Of a DNA stretch of 64,000 nucleotides, positions 11,101 to 18,524 are shown in pieces. A program made the translations under genes and the position numbers. This DNA is from Pseudomonadota bacterium (GTDB lineage: Bacteria; Pseudomonadota; Gammaproteobacteria; Steroidobacterales; Steroidobacteraceae). Below the pieces are notes generated by a model that had not been told where the DNA came from, ran no database searches, and saw only the letters and a list, made by a program, of their open reading frames with translations. How positions within the stretch are numbered: position 1 is the stretch's first letter; each line of letters starts with the position of its first letter. The stretch is taken from positions 1 to 64,000 of the forward strand of contig JAEYUC010000007.1 of NCBI GenBank assembly GCA_023433705.1, given 5' to 3'.

Positions 11101-11338
11101 TCACGTACGTGAGGTTGTCGATGCCGTTGAGCGACTGTTCGATGACCTGGATCACCGTGTCCTGCAACGTCTGCGCCGAGGAGCCCGGGTAGTTCGTGCT
11201 GATGCCGACGGTCGGCGGCGCGATCGCGGGGTACTGGCGGATGGGCAGGTTGAGCACCGAAACGGTGCCCGCGATCATCGTGATGATCGCGATGACCCAC
11301 GCAAAGATGGGCCGGTCTATGAAGAAACGCGAAAGCAT
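8162..11338 (-). CDS. RND multidrug efflux pump, HAE1 family (AcrB/MexF-like)
   Basis: 1,058 residues, the usual HAE1 length. It starts MLSRFFIDRPIFAWVIAIITM, the standard first transmembrane segment. Proton-relay region: GLLVDDAIVVVENVERVM near residue 405, with the Asp-Asp pair conserved in drug pumps. It also has the GGSIGVIYRQFSITL segment, large periplasmic loops and a C-terminal block GLAAKSAILIVEFAKE. It exports lipophilic drugs, dyes or solvents by proton exchange together with the adaptor (38 bp upstream) and channel (overlapping start). Regulation is presumably by the MarR gene at the head of the operon. Actual substrates cannot be inferred. Confidence 0.96.
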   Translation of the reverse strand: MLSRFFIDRPIFAWVIAIITMIAGTVSVLNLPIRQYPAIAPPTVGISTNYPGSSAQTLQDTVIQVIEQSLNGIDNLTYVTSEANSDGSATITLTFAQGTDPDTAQVQVQNKLQTALPLLPQEVQQSGIRVNKPARNFLVVMGIISADGSMSSEDLTDYVATNILDPLNRTAGVGDVTMFGSQYAMRIWLDPAKLNNYGLTTGDVVAAIRAQNVQVSVGQIGGLPAAPGQAITASIIGPTRFSSADQFKDILLRVNPDGSQVRIGDVARVSLNSESYTRDTKYNGKPAAGVAIRLAAGQNALDTVDAIHATIDRLRPFFPRGLEVVYPLDTTPFVKTSIFEVVKTLVEAVVLVFLVMFLFLQNARATLIPTIAVPIVLLGTFGVLAAFGFSINTLTMFGMALAIGLLVDDAIVVVENVERVMAEEGLSPREATRKSMDQITGALVAIALVLGAVFVPMAFFGGSIGVIYRQFSITLVSAMGLSVLVALILTPALCATILKPLPPLSERKAGHVEHKGFFKWFNKKFDQGRDRHERGLTAMLSRPRRTMLVYLGIVALVAVLFTRIPSSFLPAEDPGFAYGQVQTPPGASKERTWAVLDAAQQYLNEQESDAVEGVLTVNGFNFAGPGQNSGLIFIKLRDWDERKKSELSVGAVLGRANKFFSSIKDANVIAIPPPAVLELGNTAGFDLMLQNRGGLSHDAFLAARNQLLGMAAQDPRLANVRPNGVEDAPQFKLDIDREKASALGVSISDINQTLQTGWASTYVNDFIDRGRVKRVYVQGVPESRMQPEDLNRWYVRNKDGGMVPFSAIARGEWTYGPQKLVRFNGVPAYQIQGAPAPGRSSGEAMAAMEELVAKLPAGVGLEWNGLSYEEKSSGSQAPMLYALSLAIVFLCLAALYESWSIPATVLLVVPLGVLGAVLATLARGLTNDAYFQVGLLVTIGLAAKSAILIVEFAKENFDRGMGLVEAVMHATKQRLRPILMTSLAFMSGVLPLAMASGAGSGAQHAVGTGVIGGMLTSTFLAIFFVPVFFVVILGYFKVKPVAMKVDETPADEPYASTT

Positions 11339-11376
11339 GACTAGCTATTCACCCGGAAATTCCTGGATCGTACGGA

Positions 11377-12558
11377 TCAGCGCCTGGCGACTTCGGACTG
11401 GCCTTCCGCGCGTCGCTCCGCGCTGCCTTGTTCGGCCGCCGGGATCGGACGCACCACGGCGCCCGGCTTGACCTTCTGCAGGCCGTCGAGCACGACGCGT
11501 TCGCCGGGTTCGAGTCCGGCCGTGATGAGCCACTCGCCTTCGATCGCACGGTCGGCGGTCACGACGCGTTCGCTGACCTTGTCGTCCGGCCCCACCACCA
11601 TGACGGTGGCTTCGCCGCGCGGGGTGTGCGACACGCCGCGTTGCGGCACGAGCAGCGCCGCGGCGCGTGTTCCACGCGTCAGCGTCGCGCGCACGAACAT
11701 GCCCGGCAGCAGCTCGCGTTTCGGATTCGGGAACACGGCGCGCAGCACGACGGAACCGGTGGACGGATCGACCGACACTTCGGACACCTTGAGACGGCCG
11801 CGCTCGGAATACAGGCTGCCGTCCTCGAGCGTCAGGCCGACTTCCGCCTCGTTGTCGTCGGTCTTCACGAGCTCGCCGCTCGCGAGCTGGCGCTGCAGGC
11901 GCAGCAGCTCGGTCGACGACTGCGTGATGTCGACGTAGATGGGATCGAGCTGCTGGACGGTCGCGAGCGCGGACTGCTGCCCCGAGGTGACCAGCGCGCC
12001 CTCGGTGACGAGCGCACGTCCGATACGCCCGTTGATGGGCGACAACACCTGCGTGTAGACGAGGTTGATGCGCGCGCTTTCGACCTGCGCGCGGGCCGCG
12101 GCGATGTCGGCTTCCGCGCGGGCGCGCGCCGCGATCGCTTCGTCGTTCTCCTGCTTCGAAACCGCGTTCGCCGCGATCAGCGGCGCGTATCTTTCCTCGA
12201 GCAGCTTCGCCGTGACGGCCTGGGCTTCGGCACGCTTGAGCGCGGCCTGCGCCTGGGACAGCGCGGCGCGGTAGCTGCCCGCGTCGATCTGGAACAACTG
12301 CTGGCCGGCCTTCACTTCCGTGCCCTCGGCGAACAGGCGCTTCTGCACGATGCCCGTGACCTGCGGGCGGACTTCCGCGACGCGAAATGCCGTGGTGCGA
12401 CCGGGCAACTGATCGGTGATCGCGACCGGGCGCGGCGCGAGCGTGATGACGCCCACTTCGGGTGGCGGCGGCGGACCGGCATCTTCCTTGCCGCAGGCGG
12501 CGAGTGTCAGCGCGGTGAGCGCCAGCAATCCAGCGCGAAGGAAATCAATGCGAATCAT
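11377..12558 (-). CDS. RND efflux periplasmic adaptor (AcrA/MexE-like) lipoprotein
   Basis: 393 residues from the ATG at 12558; a GTG one codon earlier (12561) is also possible. The lipobox LAAC gives a lipidated Cys near residue 22. Membrane-fusion architecture: lipoyl half-motifs, an alpha-hairpin rich in Ala/Glu/Arg around residues 100-165, then the beta-barrel region (DPIYVDITQSSTELLRLQRQL). It bridges the inner-membrane pump and the outer-membrane channel. Its start lies inside the 3' end of marR (14-bp overlap), indicating translational coupling. Confidence 0.95.
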   Translation of the reverse strand: MIRIDFLRAGLLALTALTLAACGKEDAGPPPPPEVGVITLAPRPVAITDQLPGRTTAFRVAEVRPQVTGIVQKRLFAEGTEVKAGQQLFQIDAGSYRAALSQAQAALKRAEAQAVTAKLLEERYAPLIAANAVSKQENDEAIAARARAEADIAAARAQVESARINLVYTQVLSPINGRIGRALVTEGALVTSGQQSALATVQQLDPIYVDITQSSTELLRLQRQLASGELVKTDDNEAEVGLTLEDGSLYSERGRLKVSEVSVDPSTGSVVLRAVFPNPKRELLPGMFVRATLTRGTRAAALLVPQRGVSHTPRGEATVMVVGPDDKVSERVVTADRAIEGEWLITAGLEPGERVVLDGLQKVKPGAVVRPIPAAEQGSAERRAEGQSEVARR

Positions 12559-13054
12559 CACGGGCTCCGTTCGCGAGCATGCGGCTCAGAAAGCCGTTGA
12601 ACTGCGCGAGTTCTTCTTTCTTGAATCCATCGAGGTGCACGTGCATGCCCTCGACCACGATCGGCCAGATCTTGTTGGCCACCTTCTTTCCCTTCGCCGT
12701 CAGGTGCAGGTTGACCACGCGGCGATCGGTCTCGCTGCGCTCGCGGCGCAGCAGGTCCTTCTCTTCGAGGCGATCGAGCATGCGGCTCATGGAGGCAAGC
12801 CCGACGCCCGACATGCGCGCGAGTCCCGCGACCGTGTCGGCGCGCTTGAGCCAGAGCATGAGCACCGGCTCCCACTGCATGCCGGTCAGCTCGAGCGGCT
12901 GCATGTGCCGGTCGACGCGGCGCACGAGTGAATTCATCACCAGCTTCAGCTGCCGGCAGATCATGCGATGCGGATCGTCCTCGGGCGGCGGAACGATCTC
13001 GGGGGCTTCGCCCGATCGTTCGCGTACGGATCGGGCGGCGGCAGCGGCGGTCAT
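12545..13054 (-). CDS. MarR family transcriptional regulator
   Basis: 169 residues with a winged helix-turn-helix: LTGMQWEPVLMLWLKRADTVAGLARMSGVGLASMSRMLDRLEEKDLLRRERSETDRRVVNLHLTAKG spans residues ~58-125, with the DxRxxxLxLTxKG wing typical of MarR. The N-terminal ~30 residues are low-complexity. It heads the efflux operon and most likely represses it: a perfect 8+8-bp inverted repeat lies ~50-70 bp upstream of its ATG. The ligand is unknown. Confidence 0.93.
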   Translation of the reverse strand: MTAAAAARSVRERSGEAPEIVPPPEDDPHRMICRQLKLVMNSLVRRVDRHMQPLELTGMQWEPVLMLWLKRADTVAGLARMSGVGLASMSRMLDRLEEKDLLRRERSETDRRVVNLHLTAKGKKVANKIWPIVVEGMHVHLDGFKKEELAQFNGFLSRMLANGARDDSH

Positions 13055-13104
13055 GGAAGCTCGAGGTGGGATTTCAGGGGGCGCGCAGGATCGCGTGCCA
13101 GTGC

Positions 13105-13126
13105 AATAGTTGTCAAGGCAACTATT
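13105..13126. promoter_or_regulatory. Candidate MarR operator (perfect 8+8 inverted repeat)
   Basis: AATAGTTG, then six bases, then CAACTATT: a perfect dyad in the gap between divergent marR (start 13054) and the MFS gene (start 13330). Size and TTG/CAA core resemble operators of MarR/SlyA proteins. It sits where binding would block transcription of marR and the efflux operon. Inference; no binding data. Confidence 0.6.
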
Positions 13127-13329
13127 TCACGTCAAAGCGTTTCGATGCGCCGCACCAGGGATGCACCCACCGGGCCATTCCGGCCGCAAATCACTGATGA
13201 AGCGGATAAATTCCGCTGCGCGGCCACCGGTGACCCGCGTACGCCACGAAAGCTCCGCTTAAGTACGGAACAGAAATTCGCGTGCAACTGGCCCTTGGCG
13301 CGATTGTGTGCGCAACGGAAGATGACGCG

Positions 13330-14580
13330 ATGAACGGAATCGACAAACGCCTGCTCGGCGTCATGATCGCCGCGGGCTCGATCCTCATGATCACGATGGG
13401 CCTGCGCCAGTCGCTGGGCCTGTACATCGCGCCGATCATCGACAGCACGCACGTCGGTTACGCCGCGATGAGTTTCGCGATGGCCATCGGGCAGCTCATG
13501 TGGGGCGTCGCCCAGCCCGCGTTCGGCGCCCTCGCCGACCGTCATGGCGCGCGCCCCGTGCTGCTCATCGGCGCATTGATGCTCGCGGCGGGCGTCGCGC
13601 TCACGCCGTTCGCGGCGAGCGAGTTCGCGTTCGTCGTGACGCTCGGCGTGCTGGTCGCGGCCGGCGCGGGCGCGGGCAGCTTCGGCGTGTTGTTCGGTGT
13701 GGTCGCGCAAAGGGTGCCGGTCCAGTCGCGCTCGTTCGCGTCCGGGTTCATCAATGCCGGCGGCAGCCTCGGCCAGTTCGTGTTCGCGAACCTCAACCAG
13801 GCGCTGATCAGCGCGTTCGGCTGGGTGGCCGGCATGTGGGCGATGGCCATCGCCGCGCTCGCCACCATCCCGCTGATGCGGCCGCTGCTACGGAAGCCGG
13901 AGCCGAAAGACCCGCAGGATGCGCGCGCCGAAGCGGCGGCCGCGATTCACGCCATGCCCGCCGCGTCGGCGCTCACGATGCGCGAGCAGCTGCGCATCGC
14001 CGCGCGCGACCGCAGCTACTGGTGCCTGCACCTCGGCTTCTTCACCTGCGGATTCCACATCGCGTTCCTCGTCACCCACCTGCCGGGCGAAGTGCAGCTG
14101 TGCATGCTGCCGGCCTCGGTCGCCTCGATGTCGCTGGCCATCATCGGCCTCGCGAACGTCGCGGGTAGTTTGTGGGCCGGCTGGGCTGGCGGCGTGATGC
14201 GCATGAAATACCTGCTGTTCGCGATGTACGCGAGCCGCGCGGTGGCGGTGCTGGTCTATCTCGCCGCGCCGAAGACACCGGCGACGTTCTACGTGTTCGC
14301 CGCGGTGCTCGGCTTCACCTGGCTCGCGACCGTGCCGCCGACCGCGGGACTGATCGGCAAACTATTCGGCATCCGTTATCTCGCGACGCTGTTCGGCCTC
14401 GCGACGTTCACGCACCAGATAGGCGGCTTCTTCGGCGCCTCACTGGGTGGCTGGGCGATGACCCGCTTCGGCGATTTCTCGTGGATGTGGTACGCGGACG
14501 CCGCGCTCGCGCTGCTCGCGGCGCTCGTGAACCTGCCAATCCGCGAAGCGAAGCTCAAACCTGTCCCCGTTACTGTCTAA
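13330..14580 (+). CDS. MFS transporter
   Basis: 416 residues from the ATG at 13330, chosen because GGAAG lies ~8 bp upstream and the upstream in-frame stretch is not transporter-like. Twelve hydrophobic segments are apparent, starting LLGVMIAAGSILMITMGLRQSLGLYIAPI, with the loop motif ADRHGARPV near residue 70 typical of MFS helix 2-3. It resembles the oxalate/formate or NarK-like MFS group that begins ...RQSLGL; substrate unknown. Its last residues and stop are encoded by the first arm of a palindromic element (see 14560-14620). Divergent from marR, but with no clear sign of co-regulation. Confidence 0.9.
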   Translation: MNGIDKRLLGVMIAAGSILMITMGLRQSLGLYIAPIIDSTHVGYAAMSFAMAIGQLMWGVAQPAFGALADRHGARPVLLIGALMLAAGVALTPFAASEFAFVVTLGVLVAAGAGAGSFGVLFGVVAQRVPVQSRSFASGFINAGGSLGQFVFANLNQALISAFGWVAGMWAMAIAALATIPLMRPLLRKPEPKDPQDARAEAAAAIHAMPAASALTMREQLRIAARDRSYWCLHLGFFTCGFHIAFLVTHLPGEVQLCMLPASVASMSLAIIGLANVAGSLWAGWAGGVMRMKYLLFAMYASRAVAVLVYLAAPKTPATFYVFAAVLGFTWLATVPPTAGLIGKLFGIRYLATLFGLATFTHQIGGFFGASLGGWAMTRFGDFSWMWYADAALALLAALVNLPIREAKLKPVPVTV

Positions 14581-14620
14581 TGGGGACATTCCCCGTTTCC
14601 TGGCAAACGGGGACAGACCT
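14560..14620. repeat. REP-like palindrome (GGGGACAG family) at gene end
   Basis: Left arm CCTGTCCCCGTT and right arm AACGGGGACAG enclose a second small dyad (GGGG ... CCCC at 14582-14594). It covers the last codons and stop of the MFS gene and ends 5 bp before the stop of the convergent redoxin gene. It is REP-like in form and could act as a bidirectional terminator. Only one copy in this window. Confidence 0.6.
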
Positions 14621-14625
14621 GCCGG

Positions 14626-15369
14626 CTAGTCTTCCGCCTTGCGCAGCAGACCTTCCGTCCAGCGCGCGAGTTGCGGTCCCACCGTCGCGGCTTCCAGCTC
14701 GTCGCGCGCGCCGCCGCGCTTCGTTCCCAGCAGCCGGCCGTCCGCGTCGAACAGCGCCATCATCGGGTAACTCTTCACGCGCACCTGGTCGATGAGGTCG
14801 CGCGCGTTCGGCACGACCCGCCACTTGAACTTGTAGCGATTCACGAAGCCGCGTGCTTCGTCGGGTTCGTCGAACGTGATGGCCACGAAATTCATGTGCG
14901 GCCGCGCGGCCGCGAACTCGTTCAACGGCCCGACTTCGAGAATGCAGGGCTTGCAGGTCGCGAAGTAGAAGTTCACCAGCGTCGGTTTGCCTTTCAGGGT
15001 CTCGGCCGTGATCCGTTTGCCGTTCAGATCGCGAAGGTCGAACGCCGGCATCTGCGCGATGGGTGGATAGGGCGCGGGGCACGCCGACGCACCACGACCG
15101 CGAATGGTCAGCGTGATCGCCGTGCCGTCCGCCGAGCGATCGGTATCGGTGCGCATGCCTTCCTGCGACATTTGCCGCGAGAACTCGTCGAACCCGACGG
15201 GCTGGCAGGCCAGATTGCGGTAGGCGATGCGCAGCGTGGGCCCGAAGCCCATGCTCGCCCTGAAGCTTGCCTCGGTGAGTTGCGCGGGGCCGGGAGCGGC
15301 CGGTTGCGCGGCATGGGCCACGGGAACTGCAAACACAAGAACAAAGAGCGGTCGGAACATGCCGCGCAT
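14626..15369 (-). CDS. TlpA/redoxin-type thiol-disulfide protein with N-terminal extension
   Basis: 247 residues. ATG at 15369 overlaps the glycosylase stop by one base (TAATG); a second ATG three codons later is possible. A signal peptide (MFRPLFVLVFAVPVAHA) predicts a periplasmic protein. The C-terminal half is a thioredoxin-fold TlpA domain with active site CKPC in VNFYFATCKPCILEVGPLN. The N-terminal half (~residues 28-110) is not part of standard TlpA and contains FRASMGFG...DEFSRQMSQEG. The same arrangement recurs in the gene at 23240-23977, so these are paralogs. Role in disulfide reduction is inferred. Confidence 0.85.
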   Translation of the reverse strand: MRGMFRPLFVLVFAVPVAHAAQPAAPGPAQLTEASFRASMGFGPTLRIAYRNLACQPVGFDEFSRQMSQEGMRTDTDRSADGTAITLTIRGRGASACPAPYPPIAQMPAFDLRDLNGKRITAETLKGKPTLVNFYFATCKPCILEVGPLNEFAAARPHMNFVAITFDEPDEARGFVNRYKFKWRVVPNARDLIDQVRVKSYPMMALFDADGRLLGTKRGGARDELEAATVGPQLARWTEGLLRKAED

Positions 15370-15947
15370 TATGGCCGAACGCTCACGAAAGGACTGCCGC
15401 GTTCCAGGAACCTCAGCCGCCGGTGCTGATCGCGCGACAGGCCGATGCGCGTGGACACCTGGATGTCGACCTTGCGACCCGGCGCGCGCTCCAGCCACAG
15501 GACCCGGCTCTCCGTGAGATCCACACCCGAAAACTCGAGCCCGACGCCGAGCGCGGCGCAGACGCGCCCCGGCCCACGCGCGAGATCGCGCAATCGGGAC
15601 GCGGGCCGCCTGCGCACCATGAGCTCGATGCCCTCCGTGGGCTCGAGCGCGCGGATCAGCACGGCCGCGCCCGTGCCCTTTTCTTCTGCGGCGACATTGA
15701 GCGTGAGGCACGAGCCATAGACCATGCGCACGTAGCCATGGCCGCGCGCCTCGAACAGCGGCGCGTTGCTCACCGTGCGGCCCGGGCGCGCATAACCGGT
15801 CGGATCGCCCGGTGGATAGGCTTCGGTCTCCACGATGCGCCCGGCGACGCGGCCATCCGGCGTCGAATGGACCAGGATCTTTCCGATGAGAAAGCGCGCG
15901 AGCGCGACCGTCTCGAGCGGCAGCGATCGGCGGTTCAGGCGCCGCAT
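15369..15947 (-). CDS. mpg: 3-methyladenine DNA glycosylase (Mpg/AAG family)
   Basis: 192 residues, normal for bacterial AAG-type enzymes. ATG at 15947 was chosen because the in-frame extension upstream would run into the opposite gene's leader and is not conserved-looking. Diagnostic segments: GRIVETEAYPPGDP (catalytic Glu), the VSNAPLFEARGHGYVRMVYG strand and CLTLNVAAEEKGTGAAVLIRALEP. It excises alkylated purines in base-excision repair. The stop overlaps the redoxin start (TAATG), so the two are co-transcribed without an obvious functional link. Confidence 0.92.
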   Translation of the reverse strand: MRRLNRRSLPLETVALARFLIGKILVHSTPDGRVAGRIVETEAYPPGDPTGYARPGRTVSNAPLFEARGHGYVRMVYGSCLTLNVAAEEKGTGAAVLIRALEPTEGIELMVRRRPASRLRDLARGPGRVCAALGVGLEFSGVDLTESRVLWLERAPGRKVDIQVSTRIGLSRDQHRRLRFLERGSPFVSVRP

Positions 15948-16066
15948 CGGATTCGGCGAACCTCGAGGACCATGAGGAATCCTTTCACGATGAATGAATC
16001 TCCGCGACGGCAATGATCCCGATTCCCGGCGCGGAATGGCAATATGCGTGGATGGAGGGGCGACTG

Positions 16067-17089
16067 ATGATCGGCAAGATTTTCCCGAAGCTCGTCGGAA
16101 TCGCACTGGCAGTGAGTGCCGCGCAGGCTTTTCCCCAGACTCCCGCGCAGACAGCGGCCAAGCCTGCAGCCGAGCCCATCGAACCGCCCGAATGGCTGTT
16201 CCCGATCGACATCGAGACGCTGCGCGCGGCGGAGCAGAAGGATGCGCCCAAGCTCGACGACGTCGAGCTGCTCACCGTCCCGGACAGCAAGGAGCAGTTC
16301 ACGCGCGCGCGCATCAACGACAAGTTCAATCCGCCCGACTGGCGCCCGGCGAGCCACACGCCGATGCCCGACATCGTCGCGAAGGGACGCAAGCCGAACG
16401 TCTGGGCCTGCGGCTACTGCCACACGCCGAGCGGCCAGGGCCGCCCGGAAAATTCCGCGCTCGCCGGCTTGCCGGAAAACTACATCCGCCAGCAGCTCAT
16501 CGATTTCCGCAGCGGCGCGCGCAAACCCTACGGCCCGGAAAAATATGCGCCGAGCCGCGACATGCACAAGCTCGCGAAATTCCTGACCGACGCCGAGATC
16601 GACGAGAGCGCGAAGTATTTCTCGCAGCAGAAACTCAAGCGTCGCGTGTACGTGATCGAGAGCCTGCGCATCCCGCGCGCCGAACCCGCGTTCTGGATCT
16701 ACAAGGAATGGGGCGGCACCGAGGACCTGGGCGACCGCCTGCTCGAGGTGGCGCAGGACCTGGAGCGCCACGAGCGGCGCGACGATCGCCTCGAGTACAT
16801 GGCGTACGTTCCGCCCGGCGCGATTTCGCGCGGCAAGAAACTCGCGGTGCAGGCCGAGGGCAAGAAGACGCAGGTGTGCTCCACCTGCCACGGCACGAAT
16901 CTCAAGGGCATGAACGACGTGCCCGCCATCGCCGGACGTCAGCCCAGCTACCTGCTGAGGCAGATGCTCGCGTTCAAGGCGGGAGTCCGCACGAACTCGG
17001 AGGCCGCGCAGATGACGCCGGTGGTCGAGAACCTCGATCTGAACGAGATGATCGACGTCGTCGCGTACGTCTCCTCGCTTTATCCCTGA
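16067..17089 (+). CDS. Periplasmic diheme cytochrome c
   Basis: 340 residues from the ATG at 16067, preceded by GGAGGGG about 7 bp upstream. Signal peptide MIGKIFPKLVGIALAVSAAQAF. Two class-I CxxCH heme sites: CGYCH at residues 115-119 and CSTCH at 271-275, each followed by a helix and a distal Met-containing region (SGQGRPENSALAGLPENYIRQQL; MNDVPAIAGRQPSYLLRQMLAFKAG), like the tandem cytochrome c4 / c553-type repeats. It is an electron carrier or an oxidoreductase partner. Its 3' end overlaps the convergent SRPBCC gene by 10 bp. Confidence 0.9.
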   Translation: MIGKIFPKLVGIALAVSAAQAFPQTPAQTAAKPAAEPIEPPEWLFPIDIETLRAAEQKDAPKLDDVELLTVPDSKEQFTRARINDKFNPPDWRPASHTPMPDIVAKGRKPNVWACGYCHTPSGQGRPENSALAGLPENYIRQQLIDFRSGARKPYGPEKYAPSRDMHKLAKFLTDAEIDESAKYFSQQKLKRRVYVIESLRIPRAEPAFWIYKEWGGTEDLGDRLLEVAQDLERHERRDDRLEYMAYVPPGAISRGKKLAVQAEGKKTQVCSTCHGTNLKGMNDVPAIAGRQPSYLLRQMLAFKAGVRTNSEAAQMTPVVENLDLNEMIDVVAYVSSLYP

Positions 17090-17565
17090 CGCACGTCCTC
17101 GCCGTTCAACGCACGCGCCAGGTTGTCGATGAGGCCGAGCGTGCCGCGCTCGCGGCTGCCGGCGTCGTCGTAGCCGTCGAGGAACGCGCCGTTCTCGGTG
17201 ACGATGAGCTTCGTGCCGGCGCCCGCCTTCACGAACTCGATCGTGGCGAGCGAGACGGAAAGCTTGTTCCCCTTGAAATACATGTCGTAGGCGTAGACCA
17301 GGCGCCGGTCCGGCACCACGTCGAAGTACAGGGCTTCGAAGCGCGATTCGGAACCGTCCGCGAACCGGCCGAGCAGGCGCTCGCGGCCACCCGGACGAAC
17401 GTCCATCTCCCTCACCTGCTCCTTCCACTTGTCGTGCGGGCCATTGAACCAGCGGGCCTTGGCGTCGGGCTGGGTCCAGGCCCGGTAGAGGAAGGCGGGA
17501 TCGAAGTCGAACTTGCGCTCGATGACGAACGTGCCGTGTTTGATGGAACGCGCGCTGGAACTCAT
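17080..17565 (-). CDS. SRPBCC (AHSA1-like) domain protein 1
   Basis: 161 residues of a single AHSA1/SRPBCC ligand-binding fold: IERKFDFDPAFLYRAWTQPDAKARWF near residue 15, then VRPGGRERLLGRFADGSESRFEALYFDVVPDRRLVYAYDM. No signal peptide; cytoplasmic. Its start overlaps the stop of the second SRPBCC gene as ATGA. It is the third gene of an ArsR-SRPBCC-SRPBCC operon. Such proteins bind hydrophobic ligands; the ligand is unknown. Confidence 0.9.
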   Translation of the reverse strand: MSSSARSIKHGTFVIERKFDFDPAFLYRAWTQPDAKARWFNGPHDKWKEQVREMDVRPGGRERLLGRFADGSESRFEALYFDVVPDRRLVYAYDMYFKGNKLSVSLATIEFVKAGAGTKLIVTENGAFLDGYDDAGSRERGTLGLIDNLARALNGEDVRQG

Positions 17566-18023
17566 GACATGCCCCGCAGGTAGTTAGCGAGCTTCTCGTA
17601 GGTCTGCTTGCCGAGCTCGACCGCGCCGCGAGCCTTCGCCGCCTCGCAAGCCTCGGTCGTCGGGAACACCATGTGGGCCATGTATCGCGTCTTGTTCCCG
17701 CTCTCCTCGAACGTCACCGTGACCCGGAACCAGGGTCTCTCGAAATCCCCGTGATCGAACACGATGCGCGACGGCTCCTGCACTTCCAGGAACCAGAACT
17801 TGTTGGGCCAGTCCTTGCCGTCGGGACCGTGCATCGTGAACTTCGCGGTGCCGCCCGGACGCAGGTCGTAGTGATCGTAGGTCGTGCGGAAACCGTTCGG
17901 TCCCCACCAGTTGACGAGGTGTTCCACCCGCGTGAACGCGCGCCACACGAGCTCGCGCGGCGCATCGAAGACGCGTTCCAGGATGATTTCGCGATCGGCA
18001 AGTTCAGCGTTTGGCGCGGGCAC
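17562..18023 (-). CDS. SRPBCC (AHSA1-like) domain protein 2
   Basis: 153 residues starting at a GTG (18023) inside the 3' end of the ArsR gene (20-bp overlap). AHSA1 signature: LERVFDAPRELVWRAFTRVEHLVNWWGPNGF near residue 14 and LRPGGTAKFTMHGPDGKDWPNKFWFLEVQEPSRIVFDHG. This exact type is often found next to ArsR repressors in proteobacteria. It is translationally coupled on both sides. The ligand or chaperone role is unknown. Confidence 0.9.
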   Translation of the reverse strand: MPAPNAELADREIILERVFDAPRELVWRAFTRVEHLVNWWGPNGFRTTYDHYDLRPGGTAKFTMHGPDGKDWPNKFWFLEVQEPSRIVFDHGDFERPWFRVTVTFEESGNKTRYMAHMVFPTTEACEAAKARGAVELGKQTYEKLANYLRGMS

Positions 18024-18372
18024 GGCGTTTCCCCTTCTGGGTTGGTGTGGTTCGCGAGAGTGTTCGCAGATAGTCGTCGAGCCGGTCGAGGCGTTGCTCC
18101 CAGTGGCGCCTGTAAGGCTCCATCCACTGCGCGGCCTCGCGCATCGGTGCGGCTTCGAGACGGCAGGGACGCCACTGCGCCTCCCTGCCCTGTGAGATGA
18201 GTCCCGCGCGTTGCAGGACCTTCAGGTGCTTGGTCACGGCCGGCAGGCTCATGTCGAACGGCTCGGCCAGCTCGGTGACGGATTTTTCCCCGGAAATCAG
18301 CTGCGCGAGGATCGCGCGCCGCGTCGGATCGGCGAGCGCGGCGAACGTGGTGCTCAGCGTGTCGGCGGGCAT
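18004..18372 (-). CDS. ArsR family transcriptional regulator
   Basis: 122 residues, winged helix: TTFAALADPTRRAILAQLISGEKSVTELAEPFDMSLPAVTKHLKVLQRAGLISQGREAQWRPCRLEA. The metal-binding ELCVCDL motif of arsenic-type ArsR is replaced by SVTELAEPF, as in the non-metal subgroup that accompanies SRPBCC proteins. It is the first gene of the three-gene operon. A palindrome (18386-18395) lies 14 bp upstream of its ATG and is the likely autoregulatory site. Confidence 0.93.
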   Translation of the reverse strand: MPADTLSTTFAALADPTRRAILAQLISGEKSVTELAEPFDMSLPAVTKHLKVLQRAGLISQGREAQWRPCRLEAAPMREAAQWMEPYRRHWEQRLDRLDDYLRTLSRTTPTQKGKRRARAKR

Positions 18373-18385
18373 GTGAAACCCATCA

Positions 18386-18395
18386 GTTAATTAAC
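18386..18395. promoter_or_regulatory. Candidate ArsR operator palindrome
   Basis: GTTAATTAAC is a perfect 10-bp palindrome within an AT-rich island (to ~18410, including TTTCGGTAAAG) just upstream of arsR, in otherwise very GC-rich DNA. Position and composition fit an ArsR-type operator overlapping the promoter. Inference only. Confidence 0.45.
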
Positions 18396-18524
18396 CTTTC
18401 GGTAAAGTACAACGCGACCCGGTCTGGAGTCAATCGCGACGGAACGGCGGGAGCACCCGAAGCATTGTCGTGGGTGGAAGTGAAACCACTGGCGATTGCC
18501 AACCCGATTGGCGATGGGGGATTT

